From NCBI GenBank assembly GCA_033085395.1, contig JANQBS010000077.1:62001-126000 (forward strand): 64,000 bases of DNA, read 5' to 3'. The translations under genes were made by a program, and so were the position numbers. The DNA comes from Xanthoparmelia taractica (lineage: Eukaryota; Ascomycota; Lecanoromycetes; Lecanorales; Parmeliaceae). The notes under the pieces are model-generated. The model saw only the letters and a list, made by a program, of their open reading frames with translations. It ran no database searches and was not told the origin of the DNA. Shown piece after piece: positions 55,565 through 64,000 of the stretch (position 1 is its first letter; each line of letters begins with the position of its first letter).

Positions 55565-57179
55565 TCAAAGGAACTGAGAAAGGTTCAGTGGTACACTACT
55601 TCCTCGCCCTGCTCTATACTTCTTCGGCCCTCCGATGAATTCTCTCGGTTTGGGTAGCTCGCTTTCAGGTTGGAATCGCCATCTCGCGTCCTCAATCGTG
55701 GTGCTCCCGTTTCTACTTGGAGAGATCTTATCCCAAGCAGAGTTGATATTACCCTGGCTGGGGCTAATGCCATTGGATAGAGTGTACGAGCTTGAATCCA
55801 ATGTTGCTCTAGCTGGTTGCTGAGAAGCTGACTTGGGCTGCGAAGGCAGGGAGGGAGCTGGCGGCGGTGTCGCGGGCATCGATTGCTTCAAGGGTGAAGA
55901 AAAAGCAGGCGTAGGTGGTGGGGGTGCCGCAGGAGAACTTGAGCCGTTCCCAAAAGCATTCCGTGCTGCGTGCATTGCAACCGATTGACTGATAGTATCA
56001 CTATGTGAAGAGTGTGAGCTGGGGGGGGGTGGGGGCGTTGAACGAGCGGGAGTCAGGCGAGATGCTGTAGTTGGTTGCAATTGTGGGGCCGCAGGGGGCG
56101 TGGGCGTGTTCGAAGACGGTCGCGGTGCTGAAGACGGTGGCGGCGGTGGAGCTGCAGGCGGGGTGGGCGCACGAGGAGGAGGTCGAGGAGCAGAGGCGGG
56201 TGGCGGAGGAGGAGCTGCAGGTGGAGAAGAAATCGCCGACGTTGGTGGTGAAGGGGCGGGTGTAGCTGGCTTTCGTGATATATTTGGTGGTAGAGGTCTT
56301 GCTCCGCTCGGTGGTGGTGGAGGAGCTCGTGGTGGAAGCTCCGAGTTAGATCGGAAAGAAGTGTCCGAATTTGGTCTTTGAGTTGGTTTTGGAGGAGGCT
56401 TTTTGAGGTTTGCAAGTAGTGAATTAGCTGCTGCGGATGGCTGCGGTGGTGATGATTCCGTTGTATGTGGACTGGGCCTTAGAGTGTTCAATCGCGGTGC
56501 GGTTGGGGGCTTTGGTGCGGAGGAAGTAGGTGGCTTGGGTGCCGGCGGCCTTGAGGTTTCCGGATCGGATACATACGACGAGTCTCGATCTGCACCGGTA
56601 TCCACACCTCCTCCAGTCTTTCTCAGCTTTGGTATACCAACGCCAGCAAAGATTCCTCCCAACTGCGGCGCCGCGCTTGTTGCAATGCTGTCTCCACCTC
56701 CAATAGTCTCACTATTACTCCTTACCCGGTTCGACCCTCCTGCACCTGCACCTGGGACCGGGGGTGCGAGTGCACTTGGTGTTTTGCCTAGACCTGGTAC
56801 CGCTGGTGCTCCACCATTTGGCGGTGCTGAGGCCCCAGACGTCTTTCCTACTATGGGCGCTGACCGGTCATTCGTAATAGCCTTTTTCAACCTTGCACCC
56901 TTAGTGATATCGGTTAGAAGAGCGCCCTGAGACGGATGTCAGTTTTCAGCGTCCGTTTTACTAACAGGGAGCGGAGCTTTGCTGGAGGTTGGGAAACCAT
57001 ATACTGGGGCAGCTTATTTACCGACGTACCCTGTCTTTCGCTAACGTCGGCGGTGGCTTGGGGAGCAGGTTACTTCCACCTAGGGGACCTCCAGGAGGTG
57101 GAGGGGGGGGGGGAGGTCCAGAGCCTCCAAATCCTGGCATAGGCGGAGGCGGAGGGGGTGGTGGAGGAGGACCGGGCAT
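55565..57179 (-). CDS. VRP1: Verprolin/WIP-type actin regulator
   Basis: Binds actin and the WASP homologue Las17 and links them in endocytic patches. Exons 57179-57030 and 56926-55565, 503 residues; intron 103 bases (GTACGT to CTCAG). Begins MPGPPPPPPPPPPPMPGFGG, then a second poly-Pro run. The WH2 actin-binding motif is split by the intron: KDR|GALLTDITKGARLKKA. The middle is almost all Pro, Ser and Ala with runs of 5-6 prolines that bind profilin and SH3 domains. The C-terminus ends in the WASP-binding segment around ARWRFQPESELPKPREF. Typical for fungal Vrp1. Gly/Arg-rich frames on the opposite strand are mirror images of the proline codons, not genes. Confidence 0.92.
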
Positions 57180-57452
57180 TTTGCTATCTTCAGGGTTATA
57201 CTATCCTATCATGGAGACTATGATATCACGTCAACTTTTCAGACACCAGAAATTGGAGGTAGTAATTACAACAGGAATCGCGAGGATTCAAGGGGAGGTG
57301 GTGGAAAGCATTATCGCATAGGCAGACAGAGGCTGGCAGCGGCCAAACTCCGCCCCGATTGCTCTCCAATAGTGAGCATAGTACCCAGCCACACTAGCGA
57401 GCGACACATACACACCTAGTAACTGCAGTATTTAGACTCTCTGGCACTACGC
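57180..57452. promoter_or_regulatory. Divergent promoter of VRP1 and the membrane-protein gene
   Basis: 273 bases between opposite-facing starts. Contains no further gene; individual sites cannot be assigned. Confidence 0.4.
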
Positions 57453-58748
57453 ATGACAAAACTGTTGTCGCTCACGCCATTGATGTTCATGGCTTCCGGC
57501 TGCTTCACTCACATGCCAATCCGTGTGTTTGGTGTAGTGGTGAAGCGTGCCAATTTCTGCATTTTGGCAAGATCAAGACCTCACGAAAGAGCCTGTGACA
57601 CCCTCTTCTTCCGCAAGGCACGCTCCTTCGTCATACCACGTACACGCCACTCGGTACACTCGTCAGCAACATCGAGGGCCGAATTGTCACCTGAAAGAAG
57701 AAGGTCGTCTTCTTCACGAACGGCTCAGCAAGTGCTCGCTCAAGACCTCGAAAAAGCCGCAAGTGTGGTGAAATCTGACGCTGTGCCCAGCGAAGTAGCA
57801 GTCCAACGCGCGTTGGACATATGCGAAGATCTCGCACGGAGCGTTGTGGAGCCGATCGAAGCTTCAGAAAGACCTCGCAAACTCGATAAGACTCCAACCT
57901 CGAACCTACTCTCTTTAGATGAACAGTCTCGATTGCCAACAATTCCCTTTCCTACAGAAACGTCCTCCGGACGGGCCATCAATTCTCAAGCCGTCGACGA
58001 GATCTCCTCAACAGCCTACAGCATCATAACAGATCCTAAAGTGTTCATCACACCGGCTTTATTAGCTACCTATATCTACACACAATCTATTCTTGGACGC
58101 CCTGAATCTTTCCCCCATATCTTCGACCTTTATGCTTCCAAGCCGATACCCCAGCCGGGAAGTCTACGAATCACTTACAAAAACCCCAATCCAAAACGTG
58201 CTTCTTCAGCAGTACCCCTTGTCCTTGCGCACGCTGCTTTAGCCGCTGCCATTGAGGCCAAAGATCTCCCTCTCTGCCTCAGTATCATTGATACTAGCGT
58301 CTGTGCCCCAGCTTATAGACGCAGTAAAGTCTTGCGCCGCGCCCTTTTGCCATTTTCAGGATTAGCATTGGCGCCTGCAGCAGCTTACATCCTAGCTGCC
58401 CAACTAGCCCAGCATCAGCACAGTATGGATCATCAAACAGCGACCAACATGGCTTTTGTAGGAATACTGGCATACGTAGGCTTCACAGCAACAATTGGAT
58501 TGGTCGCTGTTGCTACTGCTAATGATCAAATGGATCGTATAACATGGGCAATGGGGACACCGTTGCGAGAACGATGGCTAAGAGAAGAAGAGAGAGCATT
58601 AGTAGATCTTATTGCAGGGGCTTGGGGATTTCAAGACGTAAATAGGAGGGGAGAAGAGGAAGGCGAAGAATGGGAGGCATTACGAGAGTGGACACTGATG
58701 AGAGGCATGGTACTGGACAAGCCAGAGCTGATGGAGGGCATGGAATGA
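57453..58748 (+). CDS. Conserved protein, probable mitochondrial membrane protein
   Basis: Intronless, 431 residues. The N-terminus (about 1-70) is rich in Arg, Ser and hydrophobics with few acids, like a mitochondrial leader: FFRKARSFVIPRTRHSVHSS. A helical region at 90-150 (VLAQDLEKAASVVKSDA, AVQRALDICEDLARSV) precedes a globular part (FITPALLATYIYTQSILGRP, SFPHIFDLYASKPIPQPG). Two hydrophobic segments follow (ALLPFSGLALAPAAAYILAA and NMAFVGILAYVGFTATIGLV), and the end is an acidic, Trp-containing tail with WAMGTPLRERWLREEERALV. I believe homologues exist across Pezizomycotina but cannot name a function. Confidence 0.75.
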   Translation: MTKLLSLTPLMFMASGCFTHMPIRVFGVVVKRANFCILARSRPHERACDTLFFRKARSFVIPRTRHSVHSSATSRAELSPERRRSSSSRTAQQVLAQDLEKAASVVKSDAVPSEVAVQRALDICEDLARSVVEPIEASERPRKLDKTPTSNLLSLDEQSRLPTIPFPTETSSGRAINSQAVDEISSTAYSIITDPKVFITPALLATYIYTQSILGRPESFPHIFDLYASKPIPQPGSLRITYKNPNPKRASSAVPLVLAHAALAAAIEAKDLPLCLSIIDTSVCAPAYRRSKVLRRALLPFSGLALAPAAAYILAAQLAQHQHSMDHQTATNMAFVGILAYVGFTATIGLVAVATANDQMDRITWAMGTPLRERWLREEERALVDLIAGAWGFQDVNRRGEEEGEEWEALREWTLMRGMVLDKPELMEGME

Positions 58749-59134
58749 TAGACGAAGTTCAATCCACAACTGACGTATGACAAAACGCCGAGCTCAAAAA
58801 TATCATTAGCGAAGACGATTGTGACTTCTGATTAAGAGGTACACGGCCGGGTACAGAAGATCTGAGACAAGAGGCGAAGGCGGCCAAAGTTCGATGGGCC
58901 TCGGGTTTTTGCGCCTGTCTGCGTCGAACAGTCCTATAAGCTCCGAAGAAGGTCCAGCCATTCCGCAGTCCTGGAAGGGCAGTACGGATAGAGGTGGGAC
59001 GAAACTACACCGCGCAAACAGGCTGATTTCGCTCGATGAACCCCCGCTCAGCTGAACAGAAGTCATCAAGCTTACGGGACGAGAACACGCTAGGAATTAA
59101 AGGGCTTGAAATAGGCCTTTACTTATTCGATTGG
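58749..59134. other. Intergenic, convergent 3' flanks
   Basis: 3' flanks of the membrane protein and CHORD genes. A minus-strand frame at 58806-59069 is not supported. Confidence 0.5.
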
Positions 59135-60210
59135 CTAAGCTCTTCCGGCACGGCCAACCTGAATGATCTCACTCGTCCTCTGTTCGTCGCTCCTTAGTGT
59201 TGGCCAGCTTAGTTCGTCCGCTTTTACGAGTGTCATTTCCAGCTTGGTCGCCATGATCTTGTACGTAGACCGAGTAGTATCGATATGTCCAAACAATGGA
59301 AACTCGGTTTTGTATCTTTTGTTGTCTACGGTGGGCAGATCCAGAAGCACGGCGGTTTCGCTGACGAAATCGACCTTTGCATGAACCTTATCGATCTTCT
59401 TCAGGAACAAGCTCGCTATAACGCACGTCGGAGTCTGATAGAAATCATGCCTGTAAGAACGGCTGTCAGCATGTCACAACTCTTGATTTTCGGATAAATT
59501 ACTACTGTAGAATTTGCCAACCTACCTGACCTTTGATATTGCTTCTTCCTGTGCAGACTGCTTCTTGCTCCCCACGAAAAGGTGGGTTTTTTTCCGCTTG
59601 CAGCCCTCAATCTTCATAAACTCATCGAACTCCAGCACTCGCCTCTTGCAGCACGTCCATCCTTTGCTCCCTTCGTGGAAAAGAGCTTGCCCTGGATGAT
59701 GGACACATTCTTCGCTATCTCTAGACAAAGGCGATTTTAGTGGCGAAGTGGCGTCACAACCCCGCCGACGGCAAACCGTGTTTGGTGGTACTGGGATAGA
59801 AGGGTCATCAGAGTCAGATTCCGGAGGCGCAGGAGATGGGGCGGCAGGTGGAACTGGCTGAGGCGTTCGCAATTCACCATCGGTTGCGCTAGGTTTTGGT
59901 GATGGAGGCACCTCTTCCGGAACCTCAGGAGGGTCAGGCTTTGGTGTGTCGTCAACAATAGCGTGTTTTCCTGTCGTACAGGGTGGGATCGAAAGGAACT
60001 CGTCAAATGTCAAGAACCGAGGCTTGCAGCACTTCCAACCTGGATCTTAAGTCAGCCAGCGTTCGATTAGATTCAGAAAGGCCATTGGGAGGGAGCCCAG
60101 ACACCTTTCTGGCCTTCATGAAATATTGGTGGCCCAGGGTGGAACACGCATTCTTCGTCAGGGTCAGTGAAAGTCTTCCCACAACCTTTATGAACACATC
60201 GCTGAGCCAT
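59135..60210 (-). CDS. CHORD and CS domain protein (Rar1/CHORDC1-like Hsp90 partner)
   Basis: Zinc-binding adaptor that works with Hsp90 and Sgt1-type partners. Exons 60210-60105, 60039-59526 and 59450-59135, 311 residues; introns 65 and 75 bases with CTGAC branches. First CHORD at residues 5-62 (CVHKGCGKTFTDPDEECVFH, HEGQKGWKCCKPRF, FDEFLSIPPC). A Pro/Ser/Asp-rich linker follows, then a second CHORD (CRRRGCDATSPL, EECVHHPGQALFHEG, GWTCCKRRVLEFDEF). The CS domain comes after the second intron (FYQTPTCVIASLFLKKIDK, AKVDFVSETAVLLDLP, GHIDTTRSTYKIMATKLEMT). Two CHORDs plus CS is the animal/fungal architecture; plant Rar1 has no CS domain. Confidence 0.94.
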
Positions 60211-60505
60211 ATCTTTATAAGGATTTAAATTTTTGAGGAAGAAGCAATTGTCACTTCCGAAGCAAAATTGCCGAGCGGTTGGCGGCTACCGCTGCCAACT
60301 CCCTTACCAGCGACTTTTGTAAAAGATTCTTTTCAATGCGCTCTGCATAAGGGAGTATCTGTGGTGAAGCACTGAATGGAAAACCGCACGTGCTCATCTC
60401 CTCAAGCGCCTAAAAAAAAGCCTCCATTTTCCGCTCACTTACCTTAATGTTGCCTCGTTCTTATACCTGGTCCTCAGGAAGTATACTTCGAAGATAATCA
60501 TAATT
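60211..60505. promoter_or_regulatory. Divergent promoter of CHORD and F-box-like genes
   Basis: 295 bases between opposite starts. It contains a GCCGAGCGGTTGGCGGC stretch that resembles the start of a serine or leucine tRNA, but no T-arm or closing stem follows (see rejected list). Confidence 0.4.
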
Positions 60506-61711
60506 ATGACGTCTCTACTCGAATTACTACGTTCTTATCCAATATTAGAGAGTCTAGTTGTCGTCTTACCACTTGGTGATCTTTTCAATCTCTCAAAAAC
60601 GAATTCGGCAATCCGCGCGGCTTTGCATGGATTCTCTGCTGGATTCCTTGAAAAGCCATATGTGCTTAAAGCAGTGCGTCCAGTGCTGTGCATTGGAAGG
60701 CACACCACCTCACATTGGAAGAATTTGAAAGCCAAAAGCCCGCTATGTTGCTCGGAGCTCCAGCATACTAGAGGTGACAAGGTCAAGGGATGTCTGGTGT
60801 GTTCAATGCCTGTCTGTGAGGCTTGTATTATCAAAGCTTCATTTGGAAAGCGTGACGAGAACACATTCCAAAATCGAACGTGCTCACTTTGTGTCGATTG
60901 CTTCAGCTCAGGGAATTCTCATCTGGAAACATTGTTGAACGGTGAAGAAAATGCTGCTCAAAATCCCTATTTCATGCGTACAGAATGTATCTGCACAGCC
61001 AAAGATGGACACTTGTGCTTGAGGTGCAAGACCAAGCAGAATTCAAAGCTTGACAGCAAAACCAATCGATGCTATGGCATAGGCTGTTCAGAGTCAATAT
61101 TGGACGGTTTTGGTGGACGTGTCTGTCTTTGGTGTGATTCGCCATTACCGCGTGAGCGTAGCAGAGCACAGTCAAGACGCGATTACGATGCAAGACATTT
61201 ACTCGCACGCAGTCACACTTCTTATGATCAAATTCCGGATGAAGGGGTCGAAGATGATATTATTGACTCTGCAGAACACGATGCCATTGGGGCTTCTTCG
61301 GTTATCACTCCGACCGCTTCGAAAAGGACGCCATCACCCAAGAAAACGAAAGTAGTAGCTTATGACAGTTTCGAAGACGCCAGAAAACGGGAACTTGAGA
61401 CTGTGTCAGAACGAAGACAGTTTACAGCTTCTACTGAGGAGGAGCAGCGATGGCGTAGGTCTGAGGCCCTACGTCGCTCTGAGTCTGGGTGTCGTGCTCC
61501 CCCACCAAGGAGACCAGGACCAGTTCTTTCCTTCGCTGCACCAATTTCAATAGGGACACATTTTAGATCGACCTCACCCAACCTTATTCCAGAAGACGAC
61601 TCGTCTCTGCCAAGCTACGAGTCCTGCACCCACCAAGACCCTGAGGGGACTAGGACCAATTTGCTGAGCGATAGAGCGAGCCAAAGTCTCTTCAACCTCA
61701 AGTACAGATAA
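60506..61711 (+). CDS. F-box-like protein with Cys-rich zinc-binding region
   Basis: Intronless, 401 residues. The N-terminal 55 residues look like an F-box (LPLGDLFNLSKTNSAIRAAL after ILESLVVV). A long cysteine-rich segment follows at about 75-215, with CX2C pairs such as CLVCSMPVCEACI, CSLCVDCF, CICTAKDGHLCLRCK and CLWCDSPLPRERS, which should bind several zinc ions. The C-terminal half is charged and Ser/Pro-rich with TPSPKKTK and a coiled stretch (RKRELETVSERRQF). A substrate-receptor role in an SCF ubiquitin ligase is possible but inferred only from the F-box-like start. The family seems widespread in filamentous fungi and uncharacterised. Confidence 0.72.
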   Translation: MTSLLELLRSYPILESLVVVLPLGDLFNLSKTNSAIRAALHGFSAGFLEKPYVLKAVRPVLCIGRHTTSHWKNLKAKSPLCCSELQHTRGDKVKGCLVCSMPVCEACIIKASFGKRDENTFQNRTCSLCVDCFSSGNSHLETLLNGEENAAQNPYFMRTECICTAKDGHLCLRCKTKQNSKLDSKTNRCYGIGCSESILDGFGGRVCLWCDSPLPRERSRAQSRRDYDARHLLARSHTSYDQIPDEGVEDDIIDSAEHDAIGASSVITPTASKRTPSPKKTKVVAYDSFEDARKRELETVSERRQFTASTEEEQRWRRSEALRRSESGCRAPPPRRPGPVLSFAAPISIGTHFRSTSPNLIPEDDSSLPSYESCTHQDPEGTRTNLLSDRASQSLFNLKYR

Positions 61712-62186
61712 AGGTAGATAGCAGCGATAGAATGTTGAACAGAAAGCTTCGAATACTGGCGTTCCTCAAGCAACACTCCCCAGACCCTTGCTTGTCCGCT
61801 TATTTATGGATGAGGGCCTAATGCGAGATGTGAATGCAAATATGATAGTTGCAAAGAAGAACATGGCCTGCCGCTGTAAGGACTGAAATGGTTGAAATTT
61901 GATGGGGGTTTGTCATCTGTACCAATTTTGACCTTATCTTACGTATCAAACGAGGATGTAACTTACTTTACTTACCTTACATGAACAACGTGGGGGCCTA
62001 GCCGCTGCATTAGGTTCTTATCGGGTTCCAGTGGGGAAAATTACGCCATCCATTGGAGCTAGTCGAAGCCCTGGAAAGGACTTTTACTCTCGCATTTCTT
62101 CACGTAAAGAAGGTCTCGTGGGGTCCTGTTGTAGATGGTACAAGATAAAGAAAGCTTCCCACCTCCCAGATCCTACCAGATCCTAC
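61712..62186. other. Intergenic
   Basis: 3' flank of the F-box-like gene and 5' flank of the aldolase. TTAC/CTTACCTTAC words cluster near 61930-61980. No gene. Confidence 0.5.
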
Positions 62187-63777
62187 ATGGTCAAACCTTT
62201 GAAGATGCAGGCTGCCAATCGACTTTGGAAAGGGTTAAGCACAGGATCTGGCCTGACGTTCGGAGCGTAAGGGTCTTGAAAATTCACAAAGTGAGCCAAC
62301 GAGTTGATGGGTCTCCAGTTGGCAAATGCTGCCTGGCACCAATCAGGCAAGGACTATAGCACGTTGTGGTTTTGACTGGGTCTTGGTAGACACGGAGCAT
62401 GGAAATATTGATGGTAACATAATCAATCGCTCCAGTCACATTCATCCATACCAGCGCCAGCTGGGCACTGACATCAAGTAGACAGTGCCATGCATGAGGC
62501 TGTTGCAGGTGAATCGCGCACTCACTCCTTCAATAATCTCTGTATATCGTCTTGTACAAGACCGTCCTCTGACGCGGCCACAGCAATTGCATCTTGCGGT
62601 GTCAGCCCGGTTGTCCGGATAGCAGCTAATGAAGGCTGGATGGTCAAGCGTGAGATTCCATGGTGGCAGCAAGACAGCAACCTTCGCTAACCGTCCTGCA
62701 GGCGCACTGGATTCTGGAGGTACGCATTGCAACAAAACAGAGGACAGATGTTTAAGCATATTCCTATTGACCAGAGCCACAGCTCATGGCATCATTGTGC
62801 CCCTTCTGTACACTGCAAACGACGCCAAGAAGATAGTTCAAGCGGCAAAATTTCCCCCAGTAGGAAGTAGAGGATTCGGATCGTAAGTTTCTCCCAAACC
62901 TCCGCCCATTTCCGTACTTTTGTTCGTGTCGTCAGACCTTCTGCAAGAGCCATACATCTGTTCTACCTTGCAAAGCTGTCTTATCGCTCGAAAAGAAGAG
63001 GAACTCTAATTCCGAAGATGGTGTAGACCCTTCCCCATGGGATCATTTGGGGGCCAGACACAGACAGAAGTAAGGTCTCAGAAGATTCTATTATCTTCAC
63101 CCATAGAGCAAAATCTCGCTTCGTCCCCCTGAGCTGCTTTGAAGGAGGAAAGCTGACTCCACAATTTTCATAGTACCTGCAGCAGGCAAACGAGTCGTTG
63201 GTGACCATTGTGCAGATAGAGACCAGAGAGGCCTTAGAAAATGTACGTAATAGAGTCTCATTCTTGGCTATGGGTCGCTAATAGCCTGTTTTAGGTCGAT
63301 GCTATAGCGAAAGTTCCGGGAATAGACGTTCTATTTGTGGGCCCCTTCGACTTGGGAAACAACATCGGACATTCCATTGTCGACGGCAAAATGCATAAAG
63401 AACTGAAAGAGGCTATTGCCAAGATCCAGCGAGCAGCGAAGGAAAATGAGAAGAGCAGTGGCATATATTGCACGTCAGGTGATCAAGCTCGAGAGTTCGC
63501 TGACCAAGGCTTCAATATGGTAAGTCCCTGGCGACCGTCGCTCCTAGCTAGTGTTGCAGGAGTACGCCATAGACGAGCAGTAGACGGATGCGGTCAGGCA
63601 TTACCGTTATGCTAATGTATCAGCCAGGTATCAGTGATGACGGATATGGTTGCATTGCCAGCGTATATGACCTCTGCGTTGACAACTGCGCGAGGGTCTT
63701 ACGTTCATTCAGCACTAAATCTTGGCAAGGGGGCAATGTCAGGGCTTGCAAAGATGACAGAGTCACATGGACGATAG
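62187..63777 (+). CDS. HpcH/HpaI-type 2-keto-acid aldolase, ten exons
   Basis: Class II, metal-dependent aldolase of the 2,4-dihydroxyhept-2-ene-1,7-dioate type, which cleaves hydroxy-keto acids to pyruvate. Exons: 62187-62266, 62319-62413, 62482-62508, 62584-62649, 62702-62719, 62783-62882, 63027-63069, 63174-63242, 63295-63519 and 63628-63777, 290 residues, every join in phase. Family core: FGAWQMLPGTNQARTIA, CGFDWVLVDTEHGNID (with active-site His), VSPVVRIAANEGWM, HGIIVPLLYTANDA, SRGFGSPFPMGSFGG, VTIVQIETREALEN (metal-binding Glu), VPGIDVLFVGPFDLGNNIG (metal-binding Asp). Exons 3 and 5 are only 27 and 18 bases. The exact substrate is unknown. The start could also be the second ATG at 62205. 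Confidence 0.85.
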
Positions 63778-63845
63778 ATAGTATTGATTCGTCGAGGCAT
63801 AGGTGATGTAGATATTCGCCTTGGAGTGCGAAGTCGATAGTGGTT

Positions 63846-64000
63846 CTATGAGTCTCCTTCGGCCTCATCGATGAGCTCTTCCACTTGTCTTTCGTCAAAG
63901 CGGTGCATTAATTTGCGAGCTTCGGTAGCAACCTTTGGTTTGGAGTAAGAGTGGGAAAGGCGTTGAACGTGGAGCTTTAGATATGATTCAGCTGTGGACA
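63846..64000 (-). CDS. C-terminal end of an unknown protein, cut by the right edge
   Basis: A frame open from the edge to a stop at 63848-63846 codes 50 residues: LKLHVQRLSHSYSKPKVATE, then ARKLMHRFDERQVEELIDEA and EGDS. It looks like a helical, charged C-terminus. It converges on the aldolase with 68 bases between stops. No family recognised. Identity needs the sequence beyond the window. Confidence 0.45.
   Translation of the reverse strand, partial: STAESYLKLHVQRLSHSYSKPKVATEARKLMHRFDERQVEELIDEAEGDS

Noticed and set aside
56071..56930. Gly-rich and Val-rich open frames on the plus strand across verprolin
   Set aside because: They are the reverse complement of proline/alanine/serine codon runs in VRP1 and carry no independent features.
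60256..60330. tRNA-like GCCGAGCGGTTGGCGGC sequence
   Set aside because: Resembles a D-arm of a class II tRNA, but no anticodon stem, T-arm (GGTTCRA) or acceptor pairing follows.
1..64000. Search for CRISPR arrays, prokaryotic operons, integrated viral genes or secondary-metabolite clusters
   Set aside because: None seen: no spaced direct repeats, no large synthase genes, and a plainly eukaryotic intron-rich layout.

Overview
This window is nuclear DNA of a filamentous ascomycete (Pezizomycotina). The signs are short introns (mostly 45-115 bases) with GT donors and CTGAC/CTAAC branch sites, both strands densely used, filamentous-fungal families (an mpaB-type oxygenase, a GPI-anchored copper-type superoxide dismutase, a CorA/ZntB-like transporter, a GH17 glucanase), and one short AT-rich block that looks like repeat-induced point mutation. 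The class cannot be settled by eye. No virus, plasmid, CRISPR array, rRNA, convincing tRNA or secondary-metabolite cluster was seen.

Layout, left to right. 1-7 kb: 5' end of a mitochondrial prolyl-tRNA synthetase, two secreted or membrane Cys/Ser-rich proteins around the AT-rich block, complex I subunit NDUFB11 and an mpaB-family oxygenase. 8-17 kb: a PMC1-type calcium ATPase and nucleoporin Nup84/Nup107. 19-25 kb: SUMO, a conserved coiled-coil-tailed protein, a six-exon flavin-nucleotide-binding protein, a DUF4202 protein and a ubiquitin-conjugating enzyme with a long tail. 26-34 kb: GH17 glucanase and a very large coiled-coil protein. 34-44 kb: a small orphan gene candidate, ARF1, the superoxide dismutase, a nine-exon CorA-like transporter and a second small orphan candidate. 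45-55 kb: LEO1 of the Paf1 complex, a MOB kinase activator, a 3.1-kb gene-poor stretch, a mitochondrial rhomboid protease and a TMA17/ADC17-like chaperone. 55-64 kb: verprolin/WIP, a conserved membrane protein with a mitochondrial-like leader, a CHORD-CS protein, an F-box-like Cys-rich protein, a ten-exon HpcH/HpaI aldolase, and the 3' end of an unknown gene at the right edge.

The genes do not form a pathway cluster. They are a mixed housekeeping neighbourhood: mitochondrial function (ProRS, NDUFB11, rhomboid), ubiquitin/SUMO (SMT3, E2), membrane traffic and actin (ARF1, VRP1), nuclear functions (Nup107, LEO1), metal and calcium transport, and wall or surface proteins. Many genes are fragmented by introns, so several (flavin-nucleotide-binding protein, ARF1, CorA-like, aldolase, ProRS) appear only after exons are joined by hand. 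Exon joins were checked for reading phase but not against transcripts.

I found no clear undescribed system. The points most worth checking are intron architecture (18-, 19- and 27-base exons, a GC-AG intron, stop-free introns of 3n length in SUMO and PMC1, a perfect hairpin in the SUMO intron), two places where the reading frame conflicts with apparent coding sequence, and two small intron-containing orphan genes.
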